Of a stretch of 64,000 nt of DNA, positions 35,161-43,398 are shown piece by piece. The stretch comes from Nocardioides marmoriginsengisoli. Lineage in GTDB: Bacteria; Actinomycetota; Actinomycetes; Propionibacteriales; Nocardioidaceae. Below the pieces are notes generated by a model. The model saw only the letters and a program-made list of their open reading frames with translations. It was not told where the DNA came from and ran no database searches. The first letter of the stretch is position 1, and each line of letters starts with the position of its first letter. The position numbers and the translations under genes are program-made. The stretch lies in contig NZ_RJSE01000003.1 in NCBI RefSeq assembly GCF_003725695.1, positions 62,001 through 126,000 of the forward strand. Direction: 5' to 3'.

Positions 35161-35823
35161 GTGCACGTAGTGATCATGGGATGCGGCCGGGTCGGCTCCA
35201 CGCTGGCGCGCTCGCTCGAGGACCGGAACCACACGGTCAGCGTCATCGACAGCAACCCGGACTCGTTCCGGCGCCTCGGTCCGTCCTTCAACGGCCTGAA
35301 GGTCACCGGCTACGGCTTCGACCAGCAGGTGCTCTCCGACGCGGGCATCGAGCGCGCCGACGCCTTCGCCGCGGTGAGCAGCGGCGACAACTCGAACATC
35401 ATCGCCGCCCGCGTCGCCCGCGAGGCCTTCGGCATCCAGCAGGTCGTCGCGCGGATCTACGACCCGGGTCGAGCCGAGGTGTACCAGCGGCTCGGCATCA
35501 CCACGGTCGCGACCGTGAAGTGGACCGCCGACCAGGTCCTCCGCCGGCTGCTCCCCGCCGGCGCCGAGCCGGACTTCCGGGACCCGTCCGGCACCATCCG
35601 CCTCGACCAGGTCCCGGCCGGCGAGCCGTGGATCGGCGAGCGCACCGTCAAGTTCCAGGAGCAGTCCAAGTGCCGGATCGCCTGGATCGACCGGCTCGGC
35701 GAGGGCATGCTGCCGACCCGCGAGTCCGTGATCCAGGAGGGCGACATCCTGCACGTCGTACTCCGTGAGGAGAACGCGACGCACGCGTACACGGTCATCG
35801 AGCAGGGCCCGGAAGAGGAGTAG
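35161..35823 (+). CDS. ceoB: TrkA/RCK-family potassium uptake regulator CeoB
   Basis: A 220-residue cytosolic protein with an N-terminal RCK_N Rossmann domain (GCGRVGS near residue 7, aspartate at the end of beta-2 in VIDSN) and a C-terminal RCK_C domain from about 140. It binds nucleotide and regulates potassium transport. GTG 35161 lies six bases after a TAGGCT -10 box. ceoC follows after eight bases. Gene order with the divergent APC permease matches M. tuberculosis ceoB-ceoC. Confidence 0.92.
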   Translation: MHVVIMGCGRVGSTLARSLEDRNHTVSVIDSNPDSFRRLGPSFNGLKVTGYGFDQQVLSDAGIERADAFAAVSSGDNSNIIAARVAREAFGIQQVVARIYDPGRAEVYQRLGITTVATVKWTADQVLRRLLPAGAEPDFRDPSGTIRLDQVPAGEPWIGERTVKFQEQSKCRIAWIDRLGEGMLPTRESVIQEGDILHVVLREENATHAYTVIEQGPEEE

Positions 35824-35831
35824 GCGAAGAC

Positions 35832-36494
35832 ATGCGCGTAGCCATCGCCGGAGCCGGCGCCGTCGGCCGCTCCATCGCCCGCGAGCTGATAGCGAACGGG
35901 CACCAGGTGCTGCTGATCGACAAGGAGCCGCGCTCGATCAAGCCCGAGCGCGTCCCCGACGCGGAGTGGCTGCTCGCCGACTCCTGCGAGCTCTCCTCGC
36001 TGGAGGAGGCCCGCCTCGAGCACTGCGACGTCGTGATCGCCGCGACCGGTGACGACAAGGCCAACCTGGTCACCTCGCTGCTGGCCAAGACCGAGTTCGG
36101 GGTGCCGCGCACGGTCGGCCGGGTCAACCACCCGGACAACGAGTGGCTGTTCACCGAGGCCTGGGGCGTGGACGTCAACGTCTCGACCCCGCGGATCATG
36201 TCGGCCCTGGTCGAGGAGGCGGTGACCGTCGGCGACCTGGTCCGGCTGTTCACCTTCCGCCAGGGCAACGCCAACCTGGTCGAGATGACGCTGCCCGCCG
36301 ACTCGCCGTACGTCGGCAAGCCGTCGGGGCTGATCCCGTTCCCGGAGAACACCTCGCTGGTGACGATCCTGCGCGACGGTCTGGTCTACACGCCGTCGCC
36401 GGAGCAGCCGGTGGAGTCCGGCGACGAGCTGCTGTTCGTCTGCCACCCGGATGTCGAGGAGGAGCTCGAGCGGCTCCTCAACCCGCACCACTGA
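35832..36494 (+). CDS. ceoC: TrkA/RCK-family potassium uptake regulator CeoC
   Basis: A paralogue of CeoB, also 220 residues, with GAGAVGRS near residue 6 and VLLIDKEP as the nucleotide-binding strand, then RCK_C near 140-220. The two proteins probably form a heteromer. No channel subunit is encoded next to them, so the permease at 32882-34903 is the natural partner. It converges on the DUF3159 gene with a nine-base gap and no clear hairpin. Confidence 0.92.
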   Translation: MRVAIAGAGAVGRSIARELIANGHQVLLIDKEPRSIKPERVPDAEWLLADSCELSSLEEARLEHCDVVIAATGDDKANLVTSLLAKTEFGVPRTVGRVNHPDNEWLFTEAWGVDVNVSTPRIMSALVEEAVTVGDLVRLFTFRQGNANLVEMTLPADSPYVGKPSGLIPFPENTSLVTILRDGLVYTPSPEQPVESGDELLFVCHPDVEEELERLLNPHH

Positions 36495-36503
36495 GCGAAC
36501 GGA

Positions 36504-37235
36504 TCAGGACGCGGCGACCGGGGTGCGGTTGCGGCTGAGCAGCCAGACCATGGCGGCCAGCGCGGCGATCTGCAGCGGCCAGCCCATCGCGATCTTGCTG
36601 GCGCCGAGGAACGTCACGGCGGCATCCTCGTCCCACCAGCCGTTCTTGCCGGCCAGGTAGACCGGCCCCTGCACCAGCACCCGGAGCACGCAGGGCAGCA
36701 CCAGCAGCCAGGTCAGCCGGCTGCAGAGCCGGACGATCGCCCGGTCCGCGCGCCACGCCGTCGGGTCACCGGTGACGCTCCCGACCAGGAAGCCGAGCAG
36801 CGGCCACCGGACCGCGATCGAGAGCACCATCAGCGCCGAGTACGCCGTGTTGTAGATGATCCCGGGCAGGAAGTAGGCGAGCGCCTGGTCGTTGGCGTCT
36901 CCCCCGCCCCGGGCCGACCGCCAGGCGAAGAGCGCGCCGATCCCGATCCCGAAGAGGCTGTTGAGCACGAACTGCGGGGTCGAGCGGGCCGCGAGCCGAG
37001 CAGCCAGCAGCACCAGGGCGGCACCGACCGAGATCAGCACCGACAGCTTCAGGTCGTGGGTGGTCAGGAAGAGCACGGTGAACGCCGCGGTCGGCACCGC
37101 AGCCTCGACCATGCCGCGCCGGCCGCCGAGTGCCTTGGCGAGCTCGCCGCGGACGACCTCCTCGACGGTCCGCTCCGCCGAGGGGGCAGGGCTGTCGAAC
37201 TCGGACTGCGGCCCGGGCGGGGTTGGGTGCTCCAC
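36504..37235 (-). CDS. DUF3159-family membrane protein
   Basis: A 243-residue integral membrane protein equivalent in position to M. tuberculosis Rv2693c. The N-terminal 30 residues are charged (VEEVVRGELAKALGG), followed by about six membrane helices with VLISVGAALVLLAARL near residue 65 and GFLVGSVTGDPTAWRADR near 160. Function is unknown. GTG 37235 is used; a longer frame is out of context because the upstream OB-fold gene ends at 37244. Confidence 0.82.
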   Translation of the reverse strand: MEHPTPPGPQSEFDSPAPSAERTVEEVVRGELAKALGGRRGMVEAAVPTAAFTVLFLTTHDLKLSVLISVGAALVLLAARLAARSTPQFVLNSLFGIGIGALFAWRSARGGGDANDQALAYFLPGIIYNTAYSALMVLSIAVRWPLLGFLVGSVTGDPTAWRADRAIVRLCSRLTWLLVLPCVLRVLVQGPVYLAGKNGWWDEDAAVTFLGASKIAMGWPLQIAALAAMVWLLSRNRTPVAAS

Positions 37236-37243
37236 GACGGTCC

Positions 37244-37609
37244 TCAGTACCGCAGGTCGTAGCGCGGGTTGTAGATCGTGCGCACGCCGCCGTGGACGCC
37301 GATCCGGCCGGTGACCCGGATCGCCCGGCCCGGGAAGATGCCGGCGATCCGCCGGCGTCCGAGCCAGAGCACCGTGATCGTGCCGGTGCCGTCGTACAGC
37401 TCGGCCTCGAGCGCGGGGACGCCGCCGCGCGGGCGCAGCGTGACCGTGCGCAGGGTGCCCTGGACGGTGACCAGCTCCCGGTCCGGGGCGTCGCTGATCC
37501 GCAGGCACCCGGCTTTGGCCACGTCGCGCTGCAGGTCGACGGCCTCGGCGTGCGCCTGGCTCGCCCATTGCCGGATCCCGCTGCGCAGGCGTCCCTTGGT
37601 GTTCGGCAT
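37244..37609 (-). CDS. OB-fold nucleic-acid-binding protein (Rv2694c-like)
   Basis: A 121-residue protein with a single OB fold: VQGTLRTVTLRPRGG near residue 47, LEAELYDGTGTITVLWLG near 65 and RAIRVTGRIGV near 95. RecG- and RecQ-associated OB domains are similar, so single-strand binding is likely, but the role is unknown. ATG 37609 follows TAGGAT by six bases, suggesting a leaderless start. It lies between the DUF3159 and DUF3710 genes, as in mycobacteria. Confidence 0.85.
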   Translation of the reverse strand: MPNTKGRLRSGIRQWASQAHAEAVDLQRDVAKAGCLRISDAPDRELVTVQGTLRTVTLRPRGGVPALEAELYDGTGTITVLWLGRRRIAGIFPGRAIRVTGRIGVHGGVRTIYNPRYDLRY

Positions 37610-37618
37610 GGACAAATC

Positions 37619-38272
37619 CTAGTCGGCCGCCTCGGCGGCGGCCTCCTCGACCGTCTGCGGACGCGCCTCGGGAGGCAGCCGCAGCGGCAACGGCTCGCCG
37701 GGAGCCATCGCCTCGTTGCCGCGACGGACCGCGAGCGATCGGACCGCCTCCTCGAAAGGTGCCGCGTACTCGGCGTCCTGGGCCGGGCGGCCGGCGATCG
37801 TGGCGCGCAGGAACCAGCGCGGCCCGGTGCAGCCGATCACCCGGGACGGCTGCACGAACTGCTCCCCGTCAGGGCCGGTCACCGGGACCTCGCAGTACAG
37901 CTCGGTGCCGAACGGGCCCTCCTGCTCGGTGGCGGTGCCGCCGCGCTGGGCGCTGTCGGCGGCGATCTCCCGTCGTACGTCGGCCCAGAGGTCGCCACCG
38001 CGGGAGGACGCGAACGCGCGCATCTCCAGGATGCCCTCCTCGGCGACCATCAGCACCGACAGCACGGAGCCGGTCTCCTCGTCGACCTGGAGCCGGAGGT
38101 CCAGGTCGGTCGGCTGCACCAGCAGGCTGCCGAGGTCGATGAAGACCGCGTCCCGGTCCAGCTCGCTCGCATCCACCGGTCCGGCCGGTGCGGGCGGCGC
38201 GGCCGGCTCCACGTCATCGACGACCTCCACGACCTCGGTCGGTTCGTCGGTGTTCTTGCGACGCAGTCTCAT
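37619..38272 (-). CDS. DUF3710-family protein
   Basis: A 217-residue cytosolic protein of the DUF3710 family (Rv2696c-like). Its N-terminus is charged and proline-rich ([18 protein letters not shown]), then a conserved domain with [13 protein letters not shown] near residue 44, [16 protein letters not shown] near 75 and [17 protein letters not shown] near 140. Function is unknown. Its start overlaps the dut stop by four bases, so it is co-translated with dUTPase. Confidence 0.87.
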   Translation of the reverse strand: MRLRRKNTDEPTEVVEVVDDVEPAAPPAPAGPVDASELDRDAVFIDLGSLLVQPTDLDLRLQVDEETGSVLSVLMVAEEGILEMRAFASSRGGDLWADVRREIAADSAQRGGTATEQEGPFGTELYCEVPVTGPDGEQFVQPSRVIGCTGPRWFLRATIAGRPAQDAEYAAPFEEAVRSLAVRRGNEAMAPGEPLPLRLPPEARPQTVEEAAAEAAD

Positions 38273-38709
38273 GCAAACCCTCCTGTGGATCCGTAACCGC
38301 CGGTACCCCGGGCGGAATCGGGAAGCGCGTCGACCTCGACGAAGTCGGCCGTCTCGAAGCGCTGGATCACCAGCTGGGCGATCCGATCACCCCGGCTCAG
38401 CACGATCGGTGTGCTGGCGTCGAGGTTGATCAGGCACACCTGGATCTCTCCACGGTAGCCCGCGTCGATCGTGCCCGGTGCGTTGACGATGGAGAGGCCG
38501 CTGCGGTGCGCCAGCCCGGAGCGCGGGTGGACCAGCGCCACGTGCCCCTCGGGAAGCGCCAGCGCCACCCCGGTCGGGACCAGGCGGCGCTCCCCCGGCG
38601 CCAGGGTGACGTCCTCGCGGGCGTACAGGTCCGCACCGGCGTCGCCGGGCTGCGCGTACGCCGGAAGCGGCAGGTCGGGGTCGAGTCTGATGATCTGGAT
38701 GGCAACCAC
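38269..38709 (-). CDS. dut: dUTP diphosphatase (dUTPase)
   Basis: A 146-residue trimeric dUTPase that converts dUTP to dUMP and pyrophosphate, limiting uracil in DNA. All five motifs are visible: [10 protein letters not shown] (24-33), PRSGLA (near 62), [11 protein letters not shown] (near 79), [10 protein letters not shown] (near 103) and the C-terminal [13 protein letters not shown] 38709 comes six bases after TAGCCT in promoter repeat copy B, so the mRNA is probably leaderless. Confidence 0.96.
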   Translation of the reverse strand: MVAIQIIRLDPDLPLPAYAQPGDAGADLYAREDVTLAPGERRLVPTGVALALPEGHVALVHPRSGLAHRSGLSIVNAPGTIDAGYRGEIQVCLINLDASTPIVLSRGDRIAQLVIQRFETADFVEVDALPDSARGTGGYGSTGGFA

Positions 38710-38790
38710 GGGTCGAGGCTACCGAGGGTCCGAGCTTGCTCGAGACCGAGTCTCCGAGAACTGGTTGACGAGCGAAGCGAGGATCACGAG
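38710..38790 (-). repeat. Promoter-bearing dispersed repeat, copy B (dut)
   Basis: Read toward dut, it begins CTCGTGATCCTCGCTTCG and ends TAGCCT plus six bases before the GTG. It has the CGAGC-AA-GCTCG palindrome of copy A. Differences from copy A are scattered substitutions, with no gaps. Confidence 0.8.
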
Positions 38791-38869
38791 CGGACCCTAC
38801 CCGCGCGTGTTCAGGACGGGGATGACAGGCTTTGCCGAACACCACGCACCTAGACCACGAGGGATCACG

Positions 38870-39334
38870 ATGCCGACCCACACAGCTCCGCCTGTGTACG
38901 CCGAGCGGTTGTACGTCCCGTTGCGCTGGTGGGTGCAGGCGACGATGTTCCTCGCGACCGTGTGGCTCGCCTTCACCGTCGCGCTGCCGCCGTGGCTGGC
39001 CGCCTCTGCCTCCGGTTCGATGCTCGCCGTCGTCTTCGGCCTGTTCGCCTGGGTCGGGTCGGTCCGGGTCGAGGTCCGCGACGGCGTCCTGCACGTCGGC
39101 CGCGCCAAGATCGCGCTGGAGCACCTCGGTGCCGCCGAGCCGCTCGACAAGGACGCCACCCGCCGGGTGCACGGCGTCGATGCGGACGTGCGCGCCTTCC
39201 TGCAGACGCGGCCCTACCTCTCCCGGTCGGTGCGGGTGCCGATCGAGGACCCGGCCGACCCGACGCCGTACTGGCTGGTCTCGACCCGGCACCCCCGGCA
39301 GCTGGCGGCTGCCCTCGGCGGCCCGGCTCGCTAG
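38870..39334 (+). CDS. DUF3093-family membrane protein
   Basis: A 154-residue protein, equivalent in position to Rv2698. Two adjacent membrane helices (residues 20-60, VQATMFLATVWLAFTVALPP and the next stretch) are followed by a cytosolic PH-like domain with VRVEVRDGVLHVGRAKI near 65 and the conserved end PYWLVSTRHPRQLAAAL. Function is unknown. ATG 38870 is preceded by GAGGGA. The stop overlaps a TAGGCT that may be the -10 box of the next gene. Confidence 0.85.
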   Translation: MPTHTAPPVYAERLYVPLRWWVQATMFLATVWLAFTVALPPWLAASASGSMLAVVFGLFAWVGSVRVEVRDGVLHVGRAKIALEHLGAAEPLDKDATRRVHGVDADVRAFLQTRPYLSRSVRVPIEDPADPTPYWLVSTRHPRQLAAALGGPAR

Positions 39335-39355
39335 GCTGGCGTCACCGATCCGACC

Positions 39356-39676
39356 GTGCACGAACCCGAGGTGAAGATGTCGAAGTCCGAGGAGCAGGAG
39401 AGCTCGAAGATCTGGGGAGCGTTCTCCCTGGTCTCGGCGCTGCTCGCCGCCACCGTGGCCCGCAAGGGACTGAACGCCTCCTGGAAGGCGGCCACCGGCA
39501 AGGAGCCGCCGGCCAACCCGGCCGATCCCGACGTCGCGATGCGCGAGGCCCTGCTCTGGGCCGCTGTCAGCGGCACCCTGATCGCGGTGGTCCGGATGCT
39601 GGCAACCCGACGTGCCGCCGACTACTACGCTCGCTCGACGGGCAAGCTCCCGCCCGGGCTACGCGCCGACGCCTGA
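39356..39676 (+). CDS. DUF4235-family small membrane protein
   Basis: A 106-residue protein, or 99 if ATG 39377 with GAGGTGAAG is the start. It has a first helix near WGAFSLVSALLAATVARK and a second near LLWAAVSGTLIAVVRMLA, typical of DUF4235. Function is unknown. The longer form begins at GTG 39356, 18 bases after TAGGCT. It ends before a bidirectional terminator shared with the DUF4193 gene. Confidence 0.82.
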   Translation: MHEPEVKMSKSEEQESSKIWGAFSLVSALLAATVARKGLNASWKAATGKEPPANPADPDVAMREALLWAAVSGTLIAVVRMLATRRAADYYARSTGKLPPGLRADA

Positions 39677-39683
39677 CCCGGCA

Positions 39684-39730
39684 ACGCGAACGGCCGCCGA
39701 CCCCATCGGGGTTCGGCGGCCGTTTCGCGT
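39684..39730. terminator. Strong bidirectional terminator, DUF4235 / DUF4193
   Basis: ACGCGAACGGCCGCCGA (39684-39700) pairs with the segment ending TTTCGCGT (to 39730) with one bulged base, and CCCC/GGGG continue the helix to an ATC loop. It sits between convergent genes. Confidence 0.85.
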
Positions 39731-39742
39731 GCGGTCCTGCGG

Positions 39743-40033
39743 TCAGATGCAGTCCCGGCAGATCAGCTTCTTCTCGTCAGCCAGCTGGCTGCGGTGATGC
39801 ACCAGGAAGCAGCTCATGCAGGTGAACTCGTCGTCCTGACGAGGCATCACCTCGACGGCGAGCTCTTCGTGACTCAGGTCGGCGCCGGGCAGCTCGAACG
39901 ACTCGGCTGCTTCGGTCTCGTCCTCGTCGACCTTGCCGGAGTTCTTGTCGTGCCTGCGCGCCTTGAGCTCTTCGAGGCTGTCCTCGTTCTGCTCTTCCTC
40001 AGTCTTGCGTGGTGCGTCGTAATCAGTAGCCAT
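39743..40033 (-). CDS. DUF4193 zinc-ribbon protein
   Basis: A 96-residue acidic protein of the actinobacterial DUF4193 family (Rv2699c-like). The N-terminal two thirds is charged and probably disordered (TEEEQNEDSLEELKARRHD). The C-terminus carries a zinc ribbon with CMSC and CRDC. Its function is unknown; it is conserved next to suhB and dut in actinobacteria. Confidence 0.9.
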   Translation of the reverse strand: MATDYDAPRKTEEEQNEDSLEELKARRHDKNSGKVDEDETEAAESFELPGADLSHEELAVEVMPRQDDEFTCMSCFLVHHRSQLADEKKLICRDCI

Positions 40034-40237
40034 CGTCCCTCTCCTGCCCCCGTCCTCTGTCCCCGTTGCCGGGCCGGTCCAGGCTCATTTCCCTGAACCG
40101 CGCCGGGCTTTTCTCCCCGGGCCGCCTCAATGAGACGGCGGGCAGATTGTGCACCACAACGAACGAAAGTGCACGTTCACCGCGCGATTGCGCCCAACGG
40201 ATTCACACAACACCCGCCCGGGGCTGGTTGTTCCCGC
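40034..40237. promoter_or_regulatory. Gap between suhB end and the DUF4193 start
   Basis: This 204-base leftward gap must hold the DUF4193 promoter. I see only a repeated GTGCAC around 40147-40176 and a GC-rich inverted stretch near 40075-40120. No coding frame fits. Confidence 0.3.
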
Positions 40238-41053
40238 TCAGAGCCGCTCTTTCGAGGCCCCGGATTCCACAAATCCGCACTCCTCGACGGCGGCCCGGAA
40301 CCCCGGGTAGGAACCCGCCGGAGCGGCCACGACCAGGATGCGTCCGGCCACCCCGGTCAGGACCTCCGAGTCGGCTCCGGCCTCGTGCGCGATGACCCGT
40401 CCGCCGACGTAGTCCCACGGTCCCCCGATGCCCTCCTCGACGTAGCCGTCGAGGAGTCCGTCCGCGACCGCGCACAGGTCCAGGGCGCAGGAGCCGTTGC
40501 GGCGGATGTCGGCGATCCGCGGCAGCAGCGCGGTCAGCGTCGTGGTCTGGCTGACCCGCAACGCACGCTCGTAGGAGAACCCGGTGCCGACCAGCGCACT
40601 GCCCAGCGGAACCGGGTCGGCGACCCGCAGCGGACGACCGTTGCACCAGGCACCGCCGCCGAGGGCGGCGCTGTACTCGAGGCCGAGGGCTGGCGCGTGC
40701 ACCACCCCGACCGCGGGCACCCCGTCGACCTCGATCCCGATCGCGACCGCGTAGTGCGGCAGTCCGTGGGCGTAGTTCACCGTCCCGTCGATCGGGTCGA
40801 TGATCCAGCGCACCCCGGAGGCCCCCTCCCGGGACGCGCCCTCCTCACCGAGCAGGCCGTCGTCCGGACGCGCGGCCAGGACCCGGTCCTGGATCAGGGC
40901 CTCGCTGGCCCGATCGGCCTCGGTGACGATGTCGGTCGCGCTGCTCTTGGTCTCCGCGATCCGCACTCCGGCCGCGCGCTTGGCCAGGATGAGCTCGCCG
41001 GCCTCGCGGGCGATCGCCGTCGCGAGGATCCGCAGCTCCTCGAGGTCGGTCAT
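40238..41053 (-). CDS. suhB: Inositol monophosphatase family protein
   Basis: A 271-residue metal-dependent phosphatase. Motifs: GEEG near residue 69 (metal ligand Glu), WIIDPIDGTVNYAHGLP near 82 (the DPxDGT signature), and GPWDYVGGRVIAHEAGA near 212 (the second WD motif). The substrate may be inositol-1-phosphate, needed for phosphatidylinositol and mycothiol. ATG 41053 overlaps the ferrochelatase stop by one base, so the two are translationally coupled. Confidence 0.92.
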   Translation of the reverse strand: MTDLEELRILATAIAREAGELILAKRAAGVRIAETKSSATDIVTEADRASEALIQDRVLAARPDDGLLGEEGASREGASGVRWIIDPIDGTVNYAHGLPHYAVAIGIEVDGVPAVGVVHAPALGLEYSAALGGGAWCNGRPLRVADPVPLGSALVGTGFSYERALRVSQTTTLTALLPRIADIRRNGSCALDLCAVADGLLDGYVEEGIGGPWDYVGGRVIAHEAGADSEVLTGVAGRILVVAAPAGSYPGFRAAVEECGFVESGASKERL

Positions 41054-42138
41054 CAGTCCGACCCGCAGAGCGCCGGTCGCGGCCCTCTCGGGTTGGCGCA
41101 GCACCCGGGTGCGCAGACGTCCCAGGCCGCCGGAGCCGGACCCACCACGGCCCGCTCGATCTCCTGGCCGCGCTCGACAGCGGCGCGCTCGAGGAGCAGC
41201 TCCCGGACCATCGCGACGAAGCGCGGGTCCACGCCCGCCGTGGCGGCCCGCTCGCAGGCCATCCCCAGGTCCCGTGCGGTCGCCATCGCCTCGGTGTCGA
41301 GGTCGTAGATGACCTCCATGTGGTCGGAGACGAACCCGATCGGCACCAGCACGGCTCCGGGTACGCCGGCCTTGTTCAGCGCCGCCAGGTGGTCGTTGAC
41401 GTCCGGCTCCAGCCAGGGCATCGACGGCGGCCCGGAGCGGGAGCAGTAGACCAGCGCGGACGGGTACCGGTGCCCGGTCTCGTCCTGGACCCGGTCGCTG
41501 ATCTCGTCCATCACCACCCGGTGCTGGTAGACGTAGGCGTCGCCGATCGGCCCGCTGCCCGCATTCATCACCTCCGGGATGGAGTGCGTGACGAAGACCA
41601 GGTGCGCCTCGTGCCGGGCGTCGTCGGGGAGCTGGGCCAGGGCGGCCAGCGTGGCGTCCACGTTCGGCTCCACGAAGCCCGGGTGGTTGAAGTAGGCCCG
41701 CAGCCGGTCCAGCTGCGGTGCACCCGGTATGGCGGCAGCGGCGTCGGCCAGGTTCTCCCGGTACTGCCGGCATCCCGAGTAGGACGAGTACGCCGAGGTC
41801 ACGATGCAGGCGGCCCGGCGGATCCCGTCGGCCTTCATCTGCTCCAGCGCATCGGTCAGGTACGGGTCCCAGTTGCGGTTGCCCCAGTAGACCGGCAGGT
41901 CGAGACCGTTGCTGGCGAAGTCCTCCCGGATCGCCGCGAGCAGCGCCCGGTTCTGGTCGTTGATCGGGCTGCGGCCGCCGAAGAGCTCGTAGTGCGCGCC
42001 GACCTCGACGAGGCGCTCGTCCGGGATGTTCTTCCCGGTCGTGACGTTGCGCAGGAAGGGCACCACGTCCTCGGGCCGTTCCGGACCGCCGAAGGAGACC
42101 AGTAGCAGGGCGTCGTACGGATCGGGACCGGAAGGCAT
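41053..42138 (-). CDS. hemH: Coproporphyrin III/protoporphyrin ferrochelatase
   Basis: A 361-residue ferrochelatase inserting iron in heme synthesis; by lineage it should act on coproporphyrin III (CpfC). Marks are [19 protein letters not shown] near residue 11, [16 protein letters not shown] near 83, the catalytic His in [10 protein letters not shown] near 180, and [14 protein letters not shown] near 272. The C-terminus has clustered cysteines (CAPGCC and a last Cys), likely a [2Fe-2S] site. ATG 42138 follows TAGCAT by seven bases, suggesting a leaderless mRNA. suhB follows. Confidence 0.94.
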   Translation of the reverse strand: MPSGPDPYDALLLVSFGGPERPEDVVPFLRNVTTGKNIPDERLVEVGAHYELFGGRSPINDQNRALLAAIREDFASNGLDLPVYWGNRNWDPYLTDALEQMKADGIRRAACIVTSAYSSYSGCRQYRENLADAAAAIPGAPQLDRLRAYFNHPGFVEPNVDATLAALAQLPDDARHEAHLVFVTHSIPEVMNAGSGPIGDAYVYQHRVVMDEISDRVQDETGHRYPSALVYCSRSGPPSMPWLEPDVNDHLAALNKAGVPGAVLVPIGFVSDHMEVIYDLDTEAMATARDLGMACERAATAGVDPRFVAMVRELLLERAAVERGQEIERAVVGPAPAAWDVCAPGCCANPRGPRPALCGSD

Positions 42139-42145
42139 GGTCCGA

Positions 42146-42198
42146 ATGCTACGAGGCCGGGAAACCGAGATGAGATCGGCTGCCCGAACGGATAGCCT
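42146..42198. promoter_or_regulatory. Divergent -10 boxes for hemH and the MFS gene
   Basis: On the minus strand TAGCAT (42151-42146) ends seven bases before the hemH ATG. On the plus strand TAGCCT (42193-42198) ends nine bases before the MFS ATG at 42208. Neither gene has a good ribosome site, supporting leaderless starts. Confidence 0.5.
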
Positions 42199-42207
42199 CG
42201 GCTAGCC

Positions 42208-43389
42208 ATGCTCGACTCCTACCGCCGCGTCTTCGCCCATCCAGGAAGCGCGTCGTTCTCGGCCACCGGCCTGATCGCCCGGCTGCCGATCTCGATGATG
42301 ACGCTCGGCATCGTCATCCTGGTCAGCACCCTGTCGGGGTCCTACGGGCTGGCCGGTCAGGTCTCGGCCGCGTTCGTGATCGGCAACGCGGTCGTGGCGA
42401 TCGCGCACGGCAGGCTGGCCGACCGGTTCGGCCAGACCAGGGTCCTGTACGTCGACGCGGTGGTCTTCGCCCTGGCCACCGGACTGCTCGTGCACTCGGT
42501 CACGGCCGACTGGGCGAACCCGGTGCCGCACCTGTTCGCCGCGCTGTCCGGCGCCGCGATGCCGCAGATCGGCTCGATGGTCCGTGCCCGCTGGGCGAAC
42601 CTGGTCTCCTCCGACCAGGAACGGCACACCGCGTTCGCCGTCGAGGCCGTCGTCGACGAGCTCGTCTTCGTCACCGGTCCCGGCCTGGTCACCTTCCTCT
42701 CCACCCTCTACGCCCCGCAGACGGGCCTGCTGGTGGCGCTCGCGCTCGGCACCGTCGGGACCGTCGTGCTCGCGCTGCAGACCCGGACGGCCCCGCCGGC
42801 CCACCCGGTGACCCGGGAGACCAAGACCGACCCGCTGCCCTGGGGGCGGCTGGTGCCGATCGCGCTGGCCGCGATCGCGATGGGCTGCCTGTTCGGCGCC
42901 CTGGAGGTCGCCACCGTCGCGGTCGCCGAGGACGACGGGCACAAGGCGGCGTCCGGCGCCCTGCTCGGGGTGTTCGCCCTCGGCAGCATGGGAGCCGGCA
43001 TCGTGGCCGGCGCGATCCACTGGAAGTCCAGCGACCTGCGCCGGTTCCAGGGCGGCATCGCACTGCTGGCCCCGGCGATGCTGGTGCTGCCGTTCGTCTC
43101 CCACCTGGTCCCGCTGGGCCTGGTCCTCTTCGTGATCGGCACCGCGCTCGCCCCCACCCTGATCGCGATCGTCTCGCTGCTGGAGGGGTCGACGCCGCGA
43201 TCACGGCTCACCGAGGCGATGGCGGTCTTCCAGACCGGCATCTCCGGCGGCATCGCTCCCGGCGCCTACCTGGCCGGGGTGGTCGCCGACCACGCCGGCG
43301 GGTCGCCGGCGTACTGGGTCTGCGCCGGCGCGGCCGGGTTCGCCCTGATCGCGGCGCTCAGTTGCCGTCCAGCCCCGGTTGCCGACTAA
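42208..43389 (+). CDS. Major facilitator superfamily transporter
   Basis: A 393-residue MFS protein with about 12 membrane helices. The motif between helices 2 and 3 is GRLADRFGQTRVL near residue 65, the MFS A-like signature. It begins close to the promoter box. The substrate is unknown; family resemblance to small drug or sugar efflux proteins is only general. It is followed after nine bases by the lactone-oxidase gene. Confidence 0.87.
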   Translation: MLDSYRRVFAHPGSASFSATGLIARLPISMMTLGIVILVSTLSGSYGLAGQVSAAFVIGNAVVAIAHGRLADRFGQTRVLYVDAVVFALATGLLVHSVTADWANPVPHLFAALSGAAMPQIGSMVRARWANLVSSDQERHTAFAVEAVVDELVFVTGPGLVTFLSTLYAPQTGLLVALALGTVGTVVLALQTRTAPPAHPVTRETKTDPLPWGRLVPIALAAIAMGCLFGALEVATVAVAEDDGHKAASGALLGVFALGSMGAGIVAGAIHWKSSDLRRFQGGIALLAPAMLVLPFVSHLVPLGLVLFVIGTALAPTLIAIVSLLEGSTPRSRLTEAMAVFQTGISGGIAPGAYLAGVVADHAGGSPAYWVCAGAAGFALIAALSCRPAPVAD

Positions 43390-43398
43390 CCTGCCGCC

